From positions 248,001 to 312,000 of the forward strand of contig CAWBST010000028.1 in assembly GCA_963791495.1 (NCBI GenBank): a stretch of 64,000 nucleotides of DNA. Direction: 5' to 3'. The translations under genes and the position numbers were made by a program. The notes beneath the pieces are model-generated. The model did not search any database and was not told the origin of the DNA. It saw only the letters and a list, made by a program, of their open reading frames with translations. Source of the stretch: JAMXLO01 sp963791495 (GTDB lineage Bacteria > Pseudomonadota > Alphaproteobacteria > Acetobacterales > Acetobacteraceae). Positions 35,229 through 43,984 of this stretch are shown piece after piece; positions within the stretch are counted from its first letter, which is position 1; each line of letters opens with the position of its first letter.

Positions 35229-35722
35229 GCGGCCCAGATCCGCACCAGCGGCCCCTCGTTTCCGGAAACCGGATCAGCGGGCGGCAACCTGACCGCTGCA
35301 ATGTTGCGCACCACCTCGTCATGTTCGGCCGGATTGCCGCGCCGCAGATCGCGCCGGACGGTGTTGTCGGGATAGGCGCCGACGATCAGCAGATCGGCGC
35401 TCTTGTCCTCATTGCAGTGGCCGACGCCGGCCGGCACCACCACGACGTCCCCTGCACTCACCTCCAGGACCGCGCCGCCAGGACCGCCGAAGCGCACCTT
35501 CGCGGAGCCGCTCGCCACACCCAGCACCTCGTGCGCGTCGCTGTGGAAGTGGTGGAACGGATGCACCGCATCGCGCCACGCCGCCGGCCAGCGATTGTCG
35601 GTGAAGATGCGTTCGATTGCCGCCGGATCCGCCGGCACCGCCTGGCGATATACCAGCAAAGGCAGCTTCGAGTTCGGGATGGCGCCATCGTCGGCGAAGG
35701 TGAAGGTCTGGGGTTCGGTCAT
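35225..35722 (-). CDS. Cupin domain protein
   Basis: A 165-residue single-domain cupin. The first motif is FHHFHSDAHEVLGVASGSAK and the second VVPAGVGHCNEDKSADLLIV, with His and Glu residues in the normal metal-binding positions. Ligand and reaction are unknown. Its start overlaps the stop of the PIN toxin-like gene (35719-35722), so it is translated as the third gene of an antitoxin-PIN-cupin operon, an unusual neighbour for a toxin-antitoxin pair. Confidence 0.82.
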   Translation of the reverse strand: MTEPQTFTFADDGAIPNSKLPLLVYRQAVPADPAAIERIFTDNRWPAAWRDAVHPFHHFHSDAHEVLGVASGSAKVRFGGPGGAVLEVSAGDVVVVPAGVGHCNEDKSADLLIVGAYPDNTVRRDLRRGNPAEHDEVVRNIAAVRLPPADPVSGNEGPLVRIWAA

Positions 35723-36093
35723 CGGAACTTCTCCACTGCTGTTGCGAGTTGCCGATCGAGAGTGACGAGCTCGATGCCAAGATCGTTCGCCAACCAGAGA
35801 TAACTCGCGTCGTACGTGGTCAGTCCGGTCTGGACTGCCAACCGCACAACCGCATCTTGATCGACATCGAGTGTCTCCGCGGCAAGCCCAGGCATCCGCA
35901 GGGCCGAAAGCAGCGCCTCCCGCTCATCAGGTTTCCGGCGGACCTTGATCCAGTATATATTCGCCATCCCGTAACCGAGCAGTGACGGAGCGACGAGTTC
36001 GCAGTCGCGGATCAGCTCGGTCACCGCGTCCCCGGCTGGCTCGTCAAACACGATGGCTGCCAACGCAGAAGCATCAACGGCCTTAATGGTCAC
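35719..36093 (-). CDS. PIN-domain VapC-like protein, one catalytic acid replaced
   Basis: A 124-residue PIN domain: AVDASALAAIVFDEPAG (Asp7), the later TTYDASYLWLAN and LVTLDRQL acids are present. Normally the second acid is a Glu in a xYExANxY motif, but here the segment is GYGMANIYW, so Gly42 stands where Glu is expected. VapC toxins are Mg-dependent RNases; loss of this residue would probably reduce or abolish activity. Start overlaps the antitoxin stop (36090-36093). Length is normal for VapC. Confidence 0.85.
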   Translation of the reverse strand: MTIKAVDASALAAIVFDEPAGDAVTELIRDCELVAPSLLGYGMANIYWIKVRRKPDEREALLSALRMPGLAAETLDVDQDAVVRLAVQTGLTTYDASYLWLANDLGIELVTLDRQLATAVEKFR

Positions 36094-36335
36094 GGTGGCC
36101 GGAATCGCGATCCGCGCGCACGATCGCCGGCGCTTCGTCGGGTGAGCGAAGGCCCAGAGACCTGAACTCGCGCCCGGTATTCGTCGATCGTGAGGCGCTG
36201 CGGCTTGGGCTGCAGCGCCTCCTCGATGATCGCCATCGGCTCACCCTGCAGCGAGCGATGGTTGCGCGCCGCGCGCTCACGCAGACGCTGCACGACCTCA
36301 TCGGGCGCATTCTTGATCGACAGATTGACGGGCAT
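36090..36335 (-). CDS. FitA/VapB-like ribbon-helix-helix antitoxin
   Basis: An 81-residue protein: MPVNLSIKNAPDEVVQRLRE is the ribbon-helix-helix DNA-binding segment of FitA/Arc-type antitoxins, followed by RAARNHRSLQGEPMAIIEEAL and a C-terminal tail that would wrap the toxin. It precedes and overlaps the PIN gene by four bases, the standard order for vapBC loci. The ATG at 36335 gives the family-typical N-terminus; an ATG further upstream would add an unrelated tail. Such pairs usually repress their own promoter. Confidence 0.85.
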   Translation of the reverse strand: MPVNLSIKNAPDEVVQRLRERAARNHRSLQGEPMAIIEEALQPKPQRLTIDEYRARVQVSGPSLTRRSAGDRARGSRFRPP

Positions 36336-36370
36336 TCGCCACTCCAAAGTGGCTCCAGTATGGAGGAGGA

Positions 36371-37417
36371 CTAGCACGCTGGCTGGGCGTCCTCAACCGC
36401 ATCCTCCGCCTCGTCCTCCTCGCCATAGCCCACCAGCCGCAACGCCCGTCCCTTGATACCGCGTGTCCCCGCGGCATGGATCAGCGCCTCCTCGCGGCCA
36501 TGCGTGACCCAGACCTCCGGCGCCCCGACCTCGTCCAACGTGGCGTTCAATTCATCCCAGTCGGCGTGGTCGGAGATCACCAGCGGCAGTTCCACGCCAC
36601 GCGACTTCGCTCGCTGCCGCACCCGCATCCAGCCCGACGCCAGCGCCACGACCGGGTCCGCCAGCCGTCGCGCCCATCGGTCCGTCACCGCACCAGGCGG
36701 CGCCAACACGATCGTTCCTGCCAGCTCGCCCTTGGCCGCCACCGTCGCCGGCCGCAGGTCGCCCAATGGCACGCCGCGCGCCTCGTAAACCTGGCAGAGC
36801 GCAGACAGAGCGCCGTGCAGCCAGATCGGCCGGTCCCACCCCGCCTGACGCAGCAAGGCGATCACGCGTTGGCATTTGCCGAGGGCGTAGCAACCCACGA
36901 CGTGGGTGCGATCCGGAAACAAGGCGACACTGGCAAGGAGCTTGTCTATCTCCTGCCCGGGTGGCGGATGGCGGAACACCGGCAGGGCGAAGGTCGCCTC
37001 GGTGACGAACACGTCGCAGTGCTCCGGCTCGAAGCCGGTGCAGGTCGGATCGGCGCTGCGCTTGTAGTCGCCGCTGACCACGACCCGTGTGCCTCGGTAT
37101 TCCATCGCAACCTGGGCGCTTCCCAGCACATGCCCCGCGGGCAACAGCCAGACGCGCACATCGCCGACGCTCAGAGCCTCGCGCCAACCGAGCGCCTGTT
37201 GAGTCTCCCCAGCCCGGTCCGCGCCCAGGCGCGCGCTCATCAGCGCCAACGTGTCGGCGCTTGCCAGCACCGCCCGGTGACCTGGGCGTGCGTGGTCGGA
37301 ATGCGCGTGGGTGATCACCGCGCGGTCCACCGCCCGCAATGGATCGATGAAGAAGCCGCCGGGCTCGCAGTAGAGTCCCTGCGGCAGGACACGCAGCCAT
37401 TGCGACGGATGCAGCAT
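36371..37417 (-). CDS. Ligase-associated DNA exonuclease (metallo-beta-lactamase/beta-CASP type)
   Basis: A 348-residue mRNA-3'-end-processing-factor-like exonuclease. It begins LHPSQWLRVLPQGLYCEPGG and has the metal motif THAHSDHARPGH (HxHxDH), LLPAGHVLGSAQ, VSGDYKRSADPTC and the C-terminal VISDHADWDEL. In many bacteria this gene forms a DNA-repair operon with an ATP-dependent ligase, an Lhr helicase and PdeM. Here it is divergent from the helicase, with 55 bases between the starts. ATG 37417 fits the family N-terminus; 37473 is possible but would overlap the helicase start. Confidence 0.9.
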   Translation of the reverse strand: MLHPSQWLRVLPQGLYCEPGGFFIDPLRAVDRAVITHAHSDHARPGHRAVLASADTLALMSARLGADRAGETQQALGWREALSVGDVRVWLLPAGHVLGSAQVAMEYRGTRVVVSGDYKRSADPTCTGFEPEHCDVFVTEATFALPVFRHPPPGQEIDKLLASVALFPDRTHVVGCYALGKCQRVIALLRQAGWDRPIWLHGALSALCQVYEARGVPLGDLRPATVAAKGELAGTIVLAPPGAVTDRWARRLADPVVALASGWMRVRQRAKSRGVELPLVISDHADWDELNATLDEVGAPEVWVTHGREEALIHAAGTRGIKGRALRLVGYGEEDEAEDAVEDAQPAC

Positions 37418-37472
37418 GGTCCGGTACTTGGCGGCTCTTTCCGACGGATGCCAGAGCCAATAGAACATCGGC

Positions 37473-39947
37473 ATGGCGGGAACATTGCCGGAACCATTTG
37501 CCGACTGGTTCGCCCGGCAGGGATGGACGCCACGCCAGCACCAGTTGGCGATGCTGGATGCCGAGCGCGCCGGCGAAAGCGTGCTGCTGCTTGCCCCGAC
37601 CGGCGGCGGCAAGACGCTGGCGGGATTCCTCCCCACCCTGGTCGAACTGACCGAGGCGCCGCGTCCCGGCATCCACACATTGTACGTCAGCCCGCTGAAG
37701 GCGCTGACCACCGACATCGCGCGCAACCTGACGCGGCCGGTCGAGGAGATGCGGCTGGCGGTATCGATCGAGACGCGCACCGGCGACACGCCCGCCAACC
37801 GCCGCGCGCGCCAGCGTGTCCAGCCGCCGAACATCCTGCTGACCACGCCGGAAAGCCTTGCGGTGCTGTTGTCGCTACCGGATGCAGCATCGATGTTCGC
37901 GGGGCTTGCCTGCGTGGTGATGGACGAGGTGCACGCACTGGCCGGCACCAAACGCGGCGATCAGTTGGCGCTGTGCGTCTCGCGGTTGATGACATTGGCA
38001 CCCGCATGCCGCCGCGTCGGTCTGTCCGCGACAGTCGCGCATCCGACAGCGATCCGCGCCTATGTCGGGGCCGAGAAGGTGATCGAGGAGCCGGACGCGA
38101 CGCCGCCTGAATTGTCGATGATGCTGCCGGAAGGCGAACTGTCCTGGTCAGGACACATGGGCCTGGAGGCCGCGCCCGGCGTCATGGCGCGCATCCGGTC
38201 GGCCGGCATGACGATCGTGTTCGTCAATACGCGCGCCCAGGCAGAGCTGATGTTCCAGGCACTGTGGAGGCTGAACGCACCGACGCTGCCGATCGCGCTG
38301 CATCACGGTTCGCTCGAGGTGGAGCAGCGCCGCCGCGTCGAGGCGGCCATGGCGTCCGGCCAGCTCCGTGCCGTGGTGGCGACATCGTCGCTCGATCTCG
38401 GCATCGACTGGGGCGGCGTCGATCAGGTCATCCAGATTGGCGCACCGAAAGGCGTGTCGCGCCTGTTGCAGCGGGTGGGCCGCGCCAATCATCGGATGGA
38501 CGAGGCGTCGCGCGCCATCCTGGTGCCGGCCAATCGGTTCGAGGTGCTGGAGTGCGAGGCCGCCGTGCTTGGCGTTGCTGAGCACGAACTGGATGGCGAT
38601 CCGCCGCGACCGGGCGGACTGGATGTGCTGGCGCAGCACCTGCTGGGACTGGCGTGCTCGGCGCCGTTCCGTCCCGATGATGTATATGCGGAAGTAGTGC
38701 GCGCCGCGCCTTATGCCGAACTTTCGCGCAAGGACTTCGACGATGTGCTCGGCTTCGTCGAGAACGGCGGCTACGCTCTCGCCGCCTACGAGCGCTGGAG
38801 CAAGCTGTTCCGCGACAGCGAAGGCCGCGTGCACGTACGCAGCGAGCGCATCGCACGACAGCATCGCATGAACATCGGCACCATCGTCGAGGCACCACTC
38901 CTCAAGGTGCGCCTGGTCGGCAAGAGGCGCGCCGGTCCCTTGCTCGGCGAGGTCGAGGAGTACTTCGTCAATCAGCTCCGCACAGGCGACACGTTCATGT
39001 TCGCCGGACGGCTGCTGCGCTTCCTGCGGCTGCATGAGAACGTGGTCGAATGCGCCGAAGGCGGCACCGGCGAGCCGATGGTTCCGGCGTATGAAGGCGG
39101 ACGACTGCCGCTCACCACCAATCTCGCCAATCGCGTGCGCGGGCTGCTGCAGAGCCCGCCGAACTGGGCGCTGTTTCCCGAGGCCGTGCAAAACTGGCTG
39201 AAGCTGCAGAGGGCGCGATCACGCCTGCCAGGGCGCAATGATCTGCTGGTGGAGACGTTTCCGCGCGGTGATCGCTGGTACCTGGTGGCTTACTGCTTCG
39301 AGGGCCGCAATGCTCATCAGACGCTCGGCATGCTGCTGACGCGGCGCATGGAGCGTGCGGGCTATGCGCCGCTCGGGTTTGTCGCGACCGACTATGTGCT
39401 TGGCGTGTGGTCGGCCGAGCGGCCGCACGATGTGGCGAGGCTGTTCGATCAGGACATGCTGGGCGACGATCTGGAGACGTGGCTGGCAGAAAGCTCCATG
39501 CTGCGGCGGACATTCCGCAACGTCGCCGTGATTGCGGGGCTGATCGAGCGGCACCATCCCGGCGCGGAAAAGACACGCAAGCAGGTGACGGTGAACTCGG
39601 ACCTGATCTACGACGTGCTGCGACGGCACCAGCCGGACCACATCCTGCTGCGCGCAACGCGTGCCGATGCGGCCGGCGGACTGACCGATCTGTCGCGCAT
39701 CGCTGGGATGCTGGCGCGGGTGAAGGGGCGCATCGTGCACATGGCGCTGTCGCGGGTTTCGCCACTGTCGGTGCCGGTGCTGCTCGAGATCGGACGAGAA
39801 AGCGTGCGGTCGGATGCAGACGAGGAGAAGCTGTTAGCGGAGGCAGAAGCGATCATTGCGGAGGCGACTGGTGAGGATGCGCCGTACCCCTATTGGGACC
39901 ACACCTCTCCCGCCTTGCGGGAGAGGTCGGCGCGAAGCGCCGGGTGA
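37473..39947 (+). CDS. Ligase-associated DNA damage response DEXH box helicase (Lhr family)
   Basis: An 824-residue superfamily 2 helicase. Motif I is LLLAPTGGGKTLAGFLP, motif Ia LYVSPLKALTTDI, motif II VVMDEVHAL, motif III GLSATV, with a RecA2 domain containing TIVFVNTRAQAE and QRVGRANHRMDEA, followed by the winged-helix and Lhr-specific C-terminal domains. It unwinds DNA during repair with the divergent exonuclease and downstream PdeM. The final 20 or so residues (after ATGEDAPYPYWDH) are encoded by a palindromic repeat that also supplies the stop codon, so the native C-terminus was probably altered by its insertion. Confidence 0.93.
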   Translation: MAGTLPEPFADWFARQGWTPRQHQLAMLDAERAGESVLLLAPTGGGKTLAGFLPTLVELTEAPRPGIHTLYVSPLKALTTDIARNLTRPVEEMRLAVSIETRTGDTPANRRARQRVQPPNILLTTPESLAVLLSLPDAASMFAGLACVVMDEVHALAGTKRGDQLALCVSRLMTLAPACRRVGLSATVAHPTAIRAYVGAEKVIEEPDATPPELSMMLPEGELSWSGHMGLEAAPGVMARIRSAGMTIVFVNTRAQAELMFQALWRLNAPTLPIALHHGSLEVEQRRRVEAAMASGQLRAVVATSSLDLGIDWGGVDQVIQIGAPKGVSRLLQRVGRANHRMDEASRAILVPANRFEVLECEAAVLGVAEHELDGDPPRPGGLDVLAQHLLGLACSAPFRPDDVYAEVVRAAPYAELSRKDFDDVLGFVENGGYALAAYERWSKLFRDSEGRVHVRSERIARQHRMNIGTIVEAPLLKVRLVGKRRAGPLLGEVEEYFVNQLRTGDTFMFAGRLLRFLRLHENVVECAEGGTGEPMVPAYEGGRLPLTTNLANRVRGLLQSPPNWALFPEAVQNWLKLQRARSRLPGRNDLLVETFPRGDRWYLVAYCFEGRNAHQTLGMLLTRRMERAGYAPLGFVATDYVLGVWSAERPHDVARLFDQDMLGDDLETWLAESSMLRRTFRNVAVIAGLIERHHPGAEKTRKQVTVNSDLIYDVLRRHQPDHILLRATRADAAGGLTDLSRIAGMLARVKGRIVHMALSRVSPLSVPVLLEIGRESVRSDADEEKLLAEAEAIIAEATGEDAPYPYWDHTSPALRERSARSAG

Positions 39948-39952
39948 GGGCG
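39903..39952. repeat. Palindromic repeat inserted at the end of the helicase gene
   Basis: ACCTCTCCCGC-CTTGC-GGGAGAGGT is a near-perfect palindrome (39903-39927), followed by the smaller GGCGC-GAA-GCGCC hairpin and GGTGAGGGCG. The same CCTCTCCC/GGGAGAGG pairing is seen at 62293-62313. The helicase frame reads through it and stops inside it at 39945-39947. Confidence 0.75.
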
Positions 39953-39960
39953 CCACCAGG

Positions 39961-40638
39961 ATGATCGCGGCCCCCATTCACCTCGCCGGCGAGCGCCTGA
40001 TGCTGGATCCGGCCGGAGCGCTGTTCTGGCCAGCGACCCGCCTGCTTGCCGTGTCGGACCTGCATCTGGAAAAGGGCTCCTCCTATGCCCGCCAGGGCCA
40101 GCTCCTGCCGCCCTGGGATACGCACGCCACGCTCGATCGCCTCACCCTGCTGCTGCGCCGCTACCAACCCCGCATTGTCCTCGCTCTCGGCGACAGCTTC
40201 CACGACGCCGACGGCTCGACCCGCCTGCCCTCCAGCGAACTCTCGCGCCTTCACGCGATGACCGAGGCGCATCGCTTCATCTGGGTCCGCGGCAACCATG
40301 ATCCCTCGCCGCCGCACGGCGTCGGAGGCGAGTGGGTTGAGGCATTCACCACCGCCACGCTGGTGTTCCGCCATCAGGCGACACCTGGAGCGCAATCCGA
40401 GATCTCCGGCCACCACCATCCGAAGGCGACCGTCCCCGCACGCGGCGGCAGCGTGTGCCGCCCTTGCTTCGTGGCCGATGCCCGGCGCCTGATGATGCCG
40501 GCATTCGGCGCCTACACCGGCGGGCTCGATGTCCGCGATCCGGCCATCGCGCGGCTGTTCCCGCGGGGTGGCCGGGCGTTCCTGCTTGGCAAGGAACGCC
40601 TGTTCAGCTTCACGCTCGGGACATTGCGCTCCGGCTGA
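39961..40638 (+). CDS. pdeM: Ligase-associated DNA damage response endonuclease PdeM
   Basis: A 225-residue calcineurin-like metallophosphoesterase. Motifs in order are SDLHLEKGSSYA, LALGDSFHD, RGNHDPSPP and ISGHHHPKA, all typical of PdeM, the phosphodiesterase/endonuclease of the ligase-associated repair cassette. It starts 13 bases after the helicase stop, directly behind the palindromic repeat, so the two are likely co-transcribed. Length and motifs are complete. Confidence 0.92.
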   Translation: MIAAPIHLAGERLMLDPAGALFWPATRLLAVSDLHLEKGSSYARQGQLLPPWDTHATLDRLTLLLRRYQPRIVLALGDSFHDADGSTRLPSSELSRLHAMTEAHRFIWVRGNHDPSPPHGVGGEWVEAFTTATLVFRHQATPGAQSEISGHHHPKATVPARGGSVCRPCFVADARRLMMPAFGAYTGGLDVRDPAIARLFPRGGRAFLLGKERLFSFTLGTLRSG

Positions 40639-40661
40639 CGAGGCCGCAGGCTGTTGACGAA

Positions 40662-41339
40662 ATGCCGGTCCGGTCTATCCCGCAGGACGCGCCCATTCGG
40701 GTGGTGGGCGACGTGCATGGCGACGCTGTTGCGTTCGGCTACGCCGCAGCCACCGATCGCTTCGTGGTGCAGCTTGGCGACCTCACCGACTACGGTCCAG
40801 ACAATGCCGGCACGCTCCGCATCATGTTCCGCATGATCGACGAAGGCCGCGGCCTGTTCCTGCTGGGCAATCACGACCTCAAGCTGGCGCGCTTTCTCGC
40901 CGGCCATCCGGTGCGCAACGAAGCGACATTGGACGCGACGCTGGCGCAGCTCGATGACGAACTGCGCCAGCGCGTGGTGGAAGAGGTGGCCATTGCTCCC
41001 GGTTGGCTGCGGCGCGACGGCGCACTCTTCGTTCACGGCGGCTTCCACACCGCGATGCTGGAGAACCCAACACCTGAGCATGGCCTGGATCGCGCGCACG
41101 GCGTACTCGCACGCGCGCTGTTTGGGGAACCCACCGGACGCATTCAGCCCGACGGCTACCCGGAGCGCAGCCTGCGATGGGTGGACCGCATCCCTTCCGG
41201 TATCACTGTGTATTGCGGACACGATCGGCGCAGCACTGATGGCCGTCCCTATATCCGACGTGGCTCTGCCGGCGGAAAGGCGGTGTTCCTCGATACCGGC
41301 GCCGGCAAGGGAGGGCATCTTTCATGGATCGACCTGTGA
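40662..41339 (+). CDS. Serine/threonine-phosphatase-like metallophosphoesterase
   Basis: A 225-residue phosphoprotein phosphatase-type metallophosphoesterase. VVGDVHGDAVAFGYA (GDxHG), VQLGDLTDYGPDN (GDxxDxG), LLGNHDLKL (GNHD) and later VHGGFHTAM and VYCGHDRRS are the five metal-ligand motifs in order. It could be a protein phosphatase or dinucleotide tetraphosphatase. It is the second phosphoesterase in a row, 23 bases after pdeM, and its 3' end overlaps the SDR gene by 16 bases. A link to the repair cassette is suggested only by position. Confidence 0.87.
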   Translation: MPVRSIPQDAPIRVVGDVHGDAVAFGYAAATDRFVVQLGDLTDYGPDNAGTLRIMFRMIDEGRGLFLLGNHDLKLARFLAGHPVRNEATLDATLAQLDDELRQRVVEEVAIAPGWLRRDGALFVHGGFHTAMLENPTPEHGLDRAHGVLARALFGEPTGRIQPDGYPERSLRWVDRIPSGITVYCGHDRRSTDGRPYIRRGSAGGKAVFLDTGAGKGGHLSWIDL

Positions 41340-42034
41340 AGGTCGCGCTGGTCACCGGCGGCGCGCACGGCATCGGTGCCGCGATCGTGGCACGGCTGGC
41401 TCGCGATGGCTGGCGCGTGGTCGTCGCTGATCTCGATCCGAATGGAGCAGCGCCACCAGGTGGGCGATATGTGGTGTGCGATATAGCAGACGAGACTTCG
41501 GTGCACGCGCTGCTCGGCGACTTGGCAGCGCGCGAAGCAAGGCTCGATGCGCTCGTCTGCAATGCTGGTATCAACGTCCGCAAGCCGATCGCGCAGCTCG
41601 CGCTGGCGGAATGGTCGCGGGTGATCGGCACCAACCTCACCAGCACGTTCCTGCTGACGCGCGCCGGCGAGGCGCTGCTGCGCGCGGCCAAGGGTTCCGT
41701 AGTGACGATTGCATCGACGCGTGCCCATATGTCGGAGGCCGACACCGAAGCCTATGCCGCGTCGAAGGGCGGCCTGGTGGCGCTGACTCACGCGCTGTCA
41801 GTCAGCCTTGCCCCCGACGTGCGGGTGAACTGCATCAGCCCTGGCTGGATCTTCACCAAGGGCGAACCGCCGCGGTCCGAGGACGACGCCTTCCATCCCG
41901 CCGGTCGCGTCGGCACGCCGGCGGACGTCGCCGCTCTGGTGGCGTTCCTGGTGGGGCCGGAGAGCGGCTTCATCACCGGCGCCGAGTTCATCGCCGATGG
42001 CGGCGTGACACGGAAGATGATCTATCCGGACTAA
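41324..42034 (+). CDS. SDR family oxidoreductase
   Basis: A 236-residue classical short-chain dehydrogenase. The cofactor motif is VTGGAHGIGAAIV, the central motif is LVCNAGINVRKP, the catalytic residues are the Ser of VTIASTRAHM and the YAASKGGLVAL motif (Tyr-x-x-x-Lys), and the C-terminus has CISPGWIFT. Asp at the end of the second strand (VVADLDPNG) favours NAD+ over NADP+. The substrate is unknown. The start lies inside the end of the phosphoesterase gene, so the two are translationally coupled. Confidence 0.9.
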   Translation: MDRPVKVALVTGGAHGIGAAIVARLARDGWRVVVADLDPNGAAPPGGRYVVCDIADETSVHALLGDLAAREARLDALVCNAGINVRKPIAQLALAEWSRVIGTNLTSTFLLTRAGEALLRAAKGSVVTIASTRAHMSEADTEAYAASKGGLVALTHALSVSLAPDVRVNCISPGWIFTKGEPPRSEDDAFHPAGRVGTPADVAALVAFLVGPESGFITGAEFIADGGVTRKMIYPD

Positions 42035-42117
42035 TTGTGAGCCCGCAAGCTCCGGATGATGTCCCAGCCGACGCGAGATATGATTATGTAATGCGAACGT
42101 CCATTCGGGAGACGGCA

Positions 42118-42895
42118 ATGGCCGATGATGACATACCTCATTACGACCGCGACTTCCTGCTGAGTCCCTCCAAGCGAAACCAGATAATCGAACTGTGGGA
42201 GGTCGAGCAGTTTGGGCGCGATAGCTTTGGTGATCCGAGCGCGGTCTCCCTCTACGGCATGACGCCGGCGCAATGGCATGCCCGTGGCATCAGAATCTTG
42301 AGCCGCACGGCACTCGAAGCTGTGCGCGATCCGCTAGCAAACCGCATCGGCGAGGATGTAGCGCGCATAGCGGCCACCGCACCGCCGGGTTCCATCTTTG
42401 GCGTGGTCGATCCTTTCGCCGGCTCATGCAACGGCCTGTTCGCAATTCTTCGGCACTTGCCGGGAGCGAATGGGATCGGCTTTGAGTTCGAACGGGCCAT
42501 CTTCGACATGACCACGCGCAACATTGCGTCGCTCAACGCCCCAATCCGACTGGAGCACGGGGACTACCGCGTGCTGCTCGACAAATACCGTCACCCGACC
42601 GGCCACCGCATCGTCGCATTCCTGGCGCCACCGTGGGCGGACGCGCTGAGCGCGGAATCCGGCCTCGACCTCAGCCGGTACTAAACCGCCCGTCGGGGAC
42701 ATCGTAGACGACTTCGAGCGTGTCTACCCGGACGCCCCGATCCTGTATGTTGTCGAGGTACATGAGCACCTCGTGCCAGAGTCTCTTGCGGCGCTGCGCG
42801 ACAGGTTCGACTGGTCGCAACTCAGCACCTACGACATCGCGGGGCCGACCGGGCGGCATGGCGTGCTACTCGGCACCAAGCGTTGGCAGGTCTAG
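42118..42895 (+). pseudogene. TGS1-like SAM-dependent RNA methyltransferase, frameshifted near 42678
   Basis: From ATG 42118 (GGGAG site upstream) the frame encodes a methyltransferase with motif I VVDPFAGSCNGLF and catalytic-type LAPPWADALS, resembling the trimethylguanosine synthase family (PF09445). The frame stops at 42684, but the next frame continues at once as KPPVGDIVDDFE and runs to a stop at 42895. Removing one G of the pair at 42677-42678 joins them as DLSRTKPPVGDIVDDF, giving about 258 residues. The join lies in a conserved region, so it is a genuine broken or mis-sequenced gene, not two genes. The TGS1 assignment is moderate; it is safely a class I methyltransferase. Confidence 0.7.
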
Positions 42896-42952
42896 CGTTC
42901 TGCCGAACCTGGCGGCTGACAGAGTTGCATAGAGCGGGCGGGGCCACTTCGG

Positions 42953-43966
42953 TTACAGCGCTATGTCCGTGCCAAGGTGGAACAGACAATCCCCCCGCAC
43001 AGTCCGCCCAGGAACGCGCTTGCACAAAACGAAACCGTCATGCGCGAAAGATGCGGCCACCGGCTCGGCCCATGGCGTCTCCGGCGAATGGATGCGTGCC
43101 GCGGGCTGCCCCGCACGCACCATCTCACCCAACTCCGCCAATGGTTCGAAAAGCCCGTTCTCCGGCGCGTAGACGAAGTAGTCGGGACCGCCGACCTCCA
43201 AATATCGCGTGGGCTCATCAGGAACGATGCGGTCACCTTCAGGCAAGATTCCGAGATGCACCAGCACGTTGACAACACCACGCTCGACCATGCGCAGCGC
43301 GGAACGCGTGACGTGACCGGACCCGCCAGCCTCGGTGCCGACGCAGATGACGCCGTGCCGTGCCGCACCACCGGACAGCGTGCGGGCACCGCCCTGGTTC
43401 TGCTCCGCCACATAGGCGATTGGCGAACCGAACGCCTTCAGCGCTGCGACCCCGTCCGCCGTGCTGCCGTCACGCCGCCAGCCGCCGAACAGCGCCGACG
43501 GCACGTACATGAGCGATGATCCGCCCGAGTGCAGATCGCACACCAGGTCGGCCATCGGCACCAGTTCGTGTTCGATGTGATAGGCGATCTGCTCGGTCAC
43601 CGTGCCGTCCGGATCGCCCGGAAACAGCCGGTTGAGGTTGCCCTCATCGATCGGCGAGGTGCGCCGGCCGGCCATCGCGGCGGGGAAGTTGGCGGCAGGC
43701 AGGATGATCACACGGCCGCGAATGCGGGCGGGGTCCAGAGACTTCACGAGGTTGCACAGGGCAACCTGCCCCTCGTACTCGTCGCCGTGCGTGCCGGAGA
43801 CCAACAGCGCAGTCGGACCGGCCCCGTTCTTCAGCACCACGATGGGGATTGGAATGAAGCCGTAGGCCGAGCTGTGCACGGAATGGAACAGGCGCAGGAA
43901 GCCATGCTGGCGGCCATTCTTGTCAAAATCGACATCAGCAACGATGCGGCTCTTGCTGGCTGGCAT
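42953..43966 (-). CDS. Succinylglutamate desuccinylase/aspartoacylase family (M14) deacylase, DoeB-like
   Basis: A 337-residue zinc-dependent deacylase. GTHGDEYEG provides His60 and Glu63, DLHSGGSS the third ligand, and NLNRLFPGDPDG is typical. Closest in feel are N-acetyl-diaminobutyrate deacetylases (DoeB), which act in ectoine breakdown, but no other ectoine genes are nearby, so the substrate is left open. The ATG at 43966 has a GGAGAG site; the longer frame upstream overlaps a separate small transcript. A C-terminal beta-barrel (residues 255-337) completes the family architecture. Confidence 0.88.
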   Translation of the reverse strand: MPASKSRIVADVDFDKNGRQHGFLRLFHSVHSSAYGFIPIPIVVLKNGAGPTALLVSGTHGDEYEGQVALCNLVKSLDPARIRGRVIILPAANFPAAMAGRRTSPIDEGNLNRLFPGDPDGTVTEQIAYHIEHELVPMADLVCDLHSGGSSLMYVPSALFGGWRRDGSTADGVAALKAFGSPIAYVAEQNQGGARTLSGGAARHGVICVGTEAGGSGHVTRSALRMVERGVVNVLVHLGILPEGDRIVPDEPTRYLEVGGPDYFVYAPENGLFEPLAELGEMVRAGQPAARIHSPETPWAEPVAASFAHDGFVLCKRVPGRTVRGDCLFHLGTDIAL

Positions 43967-43984
43967 GTTTTCTCTCCTGCGGGC

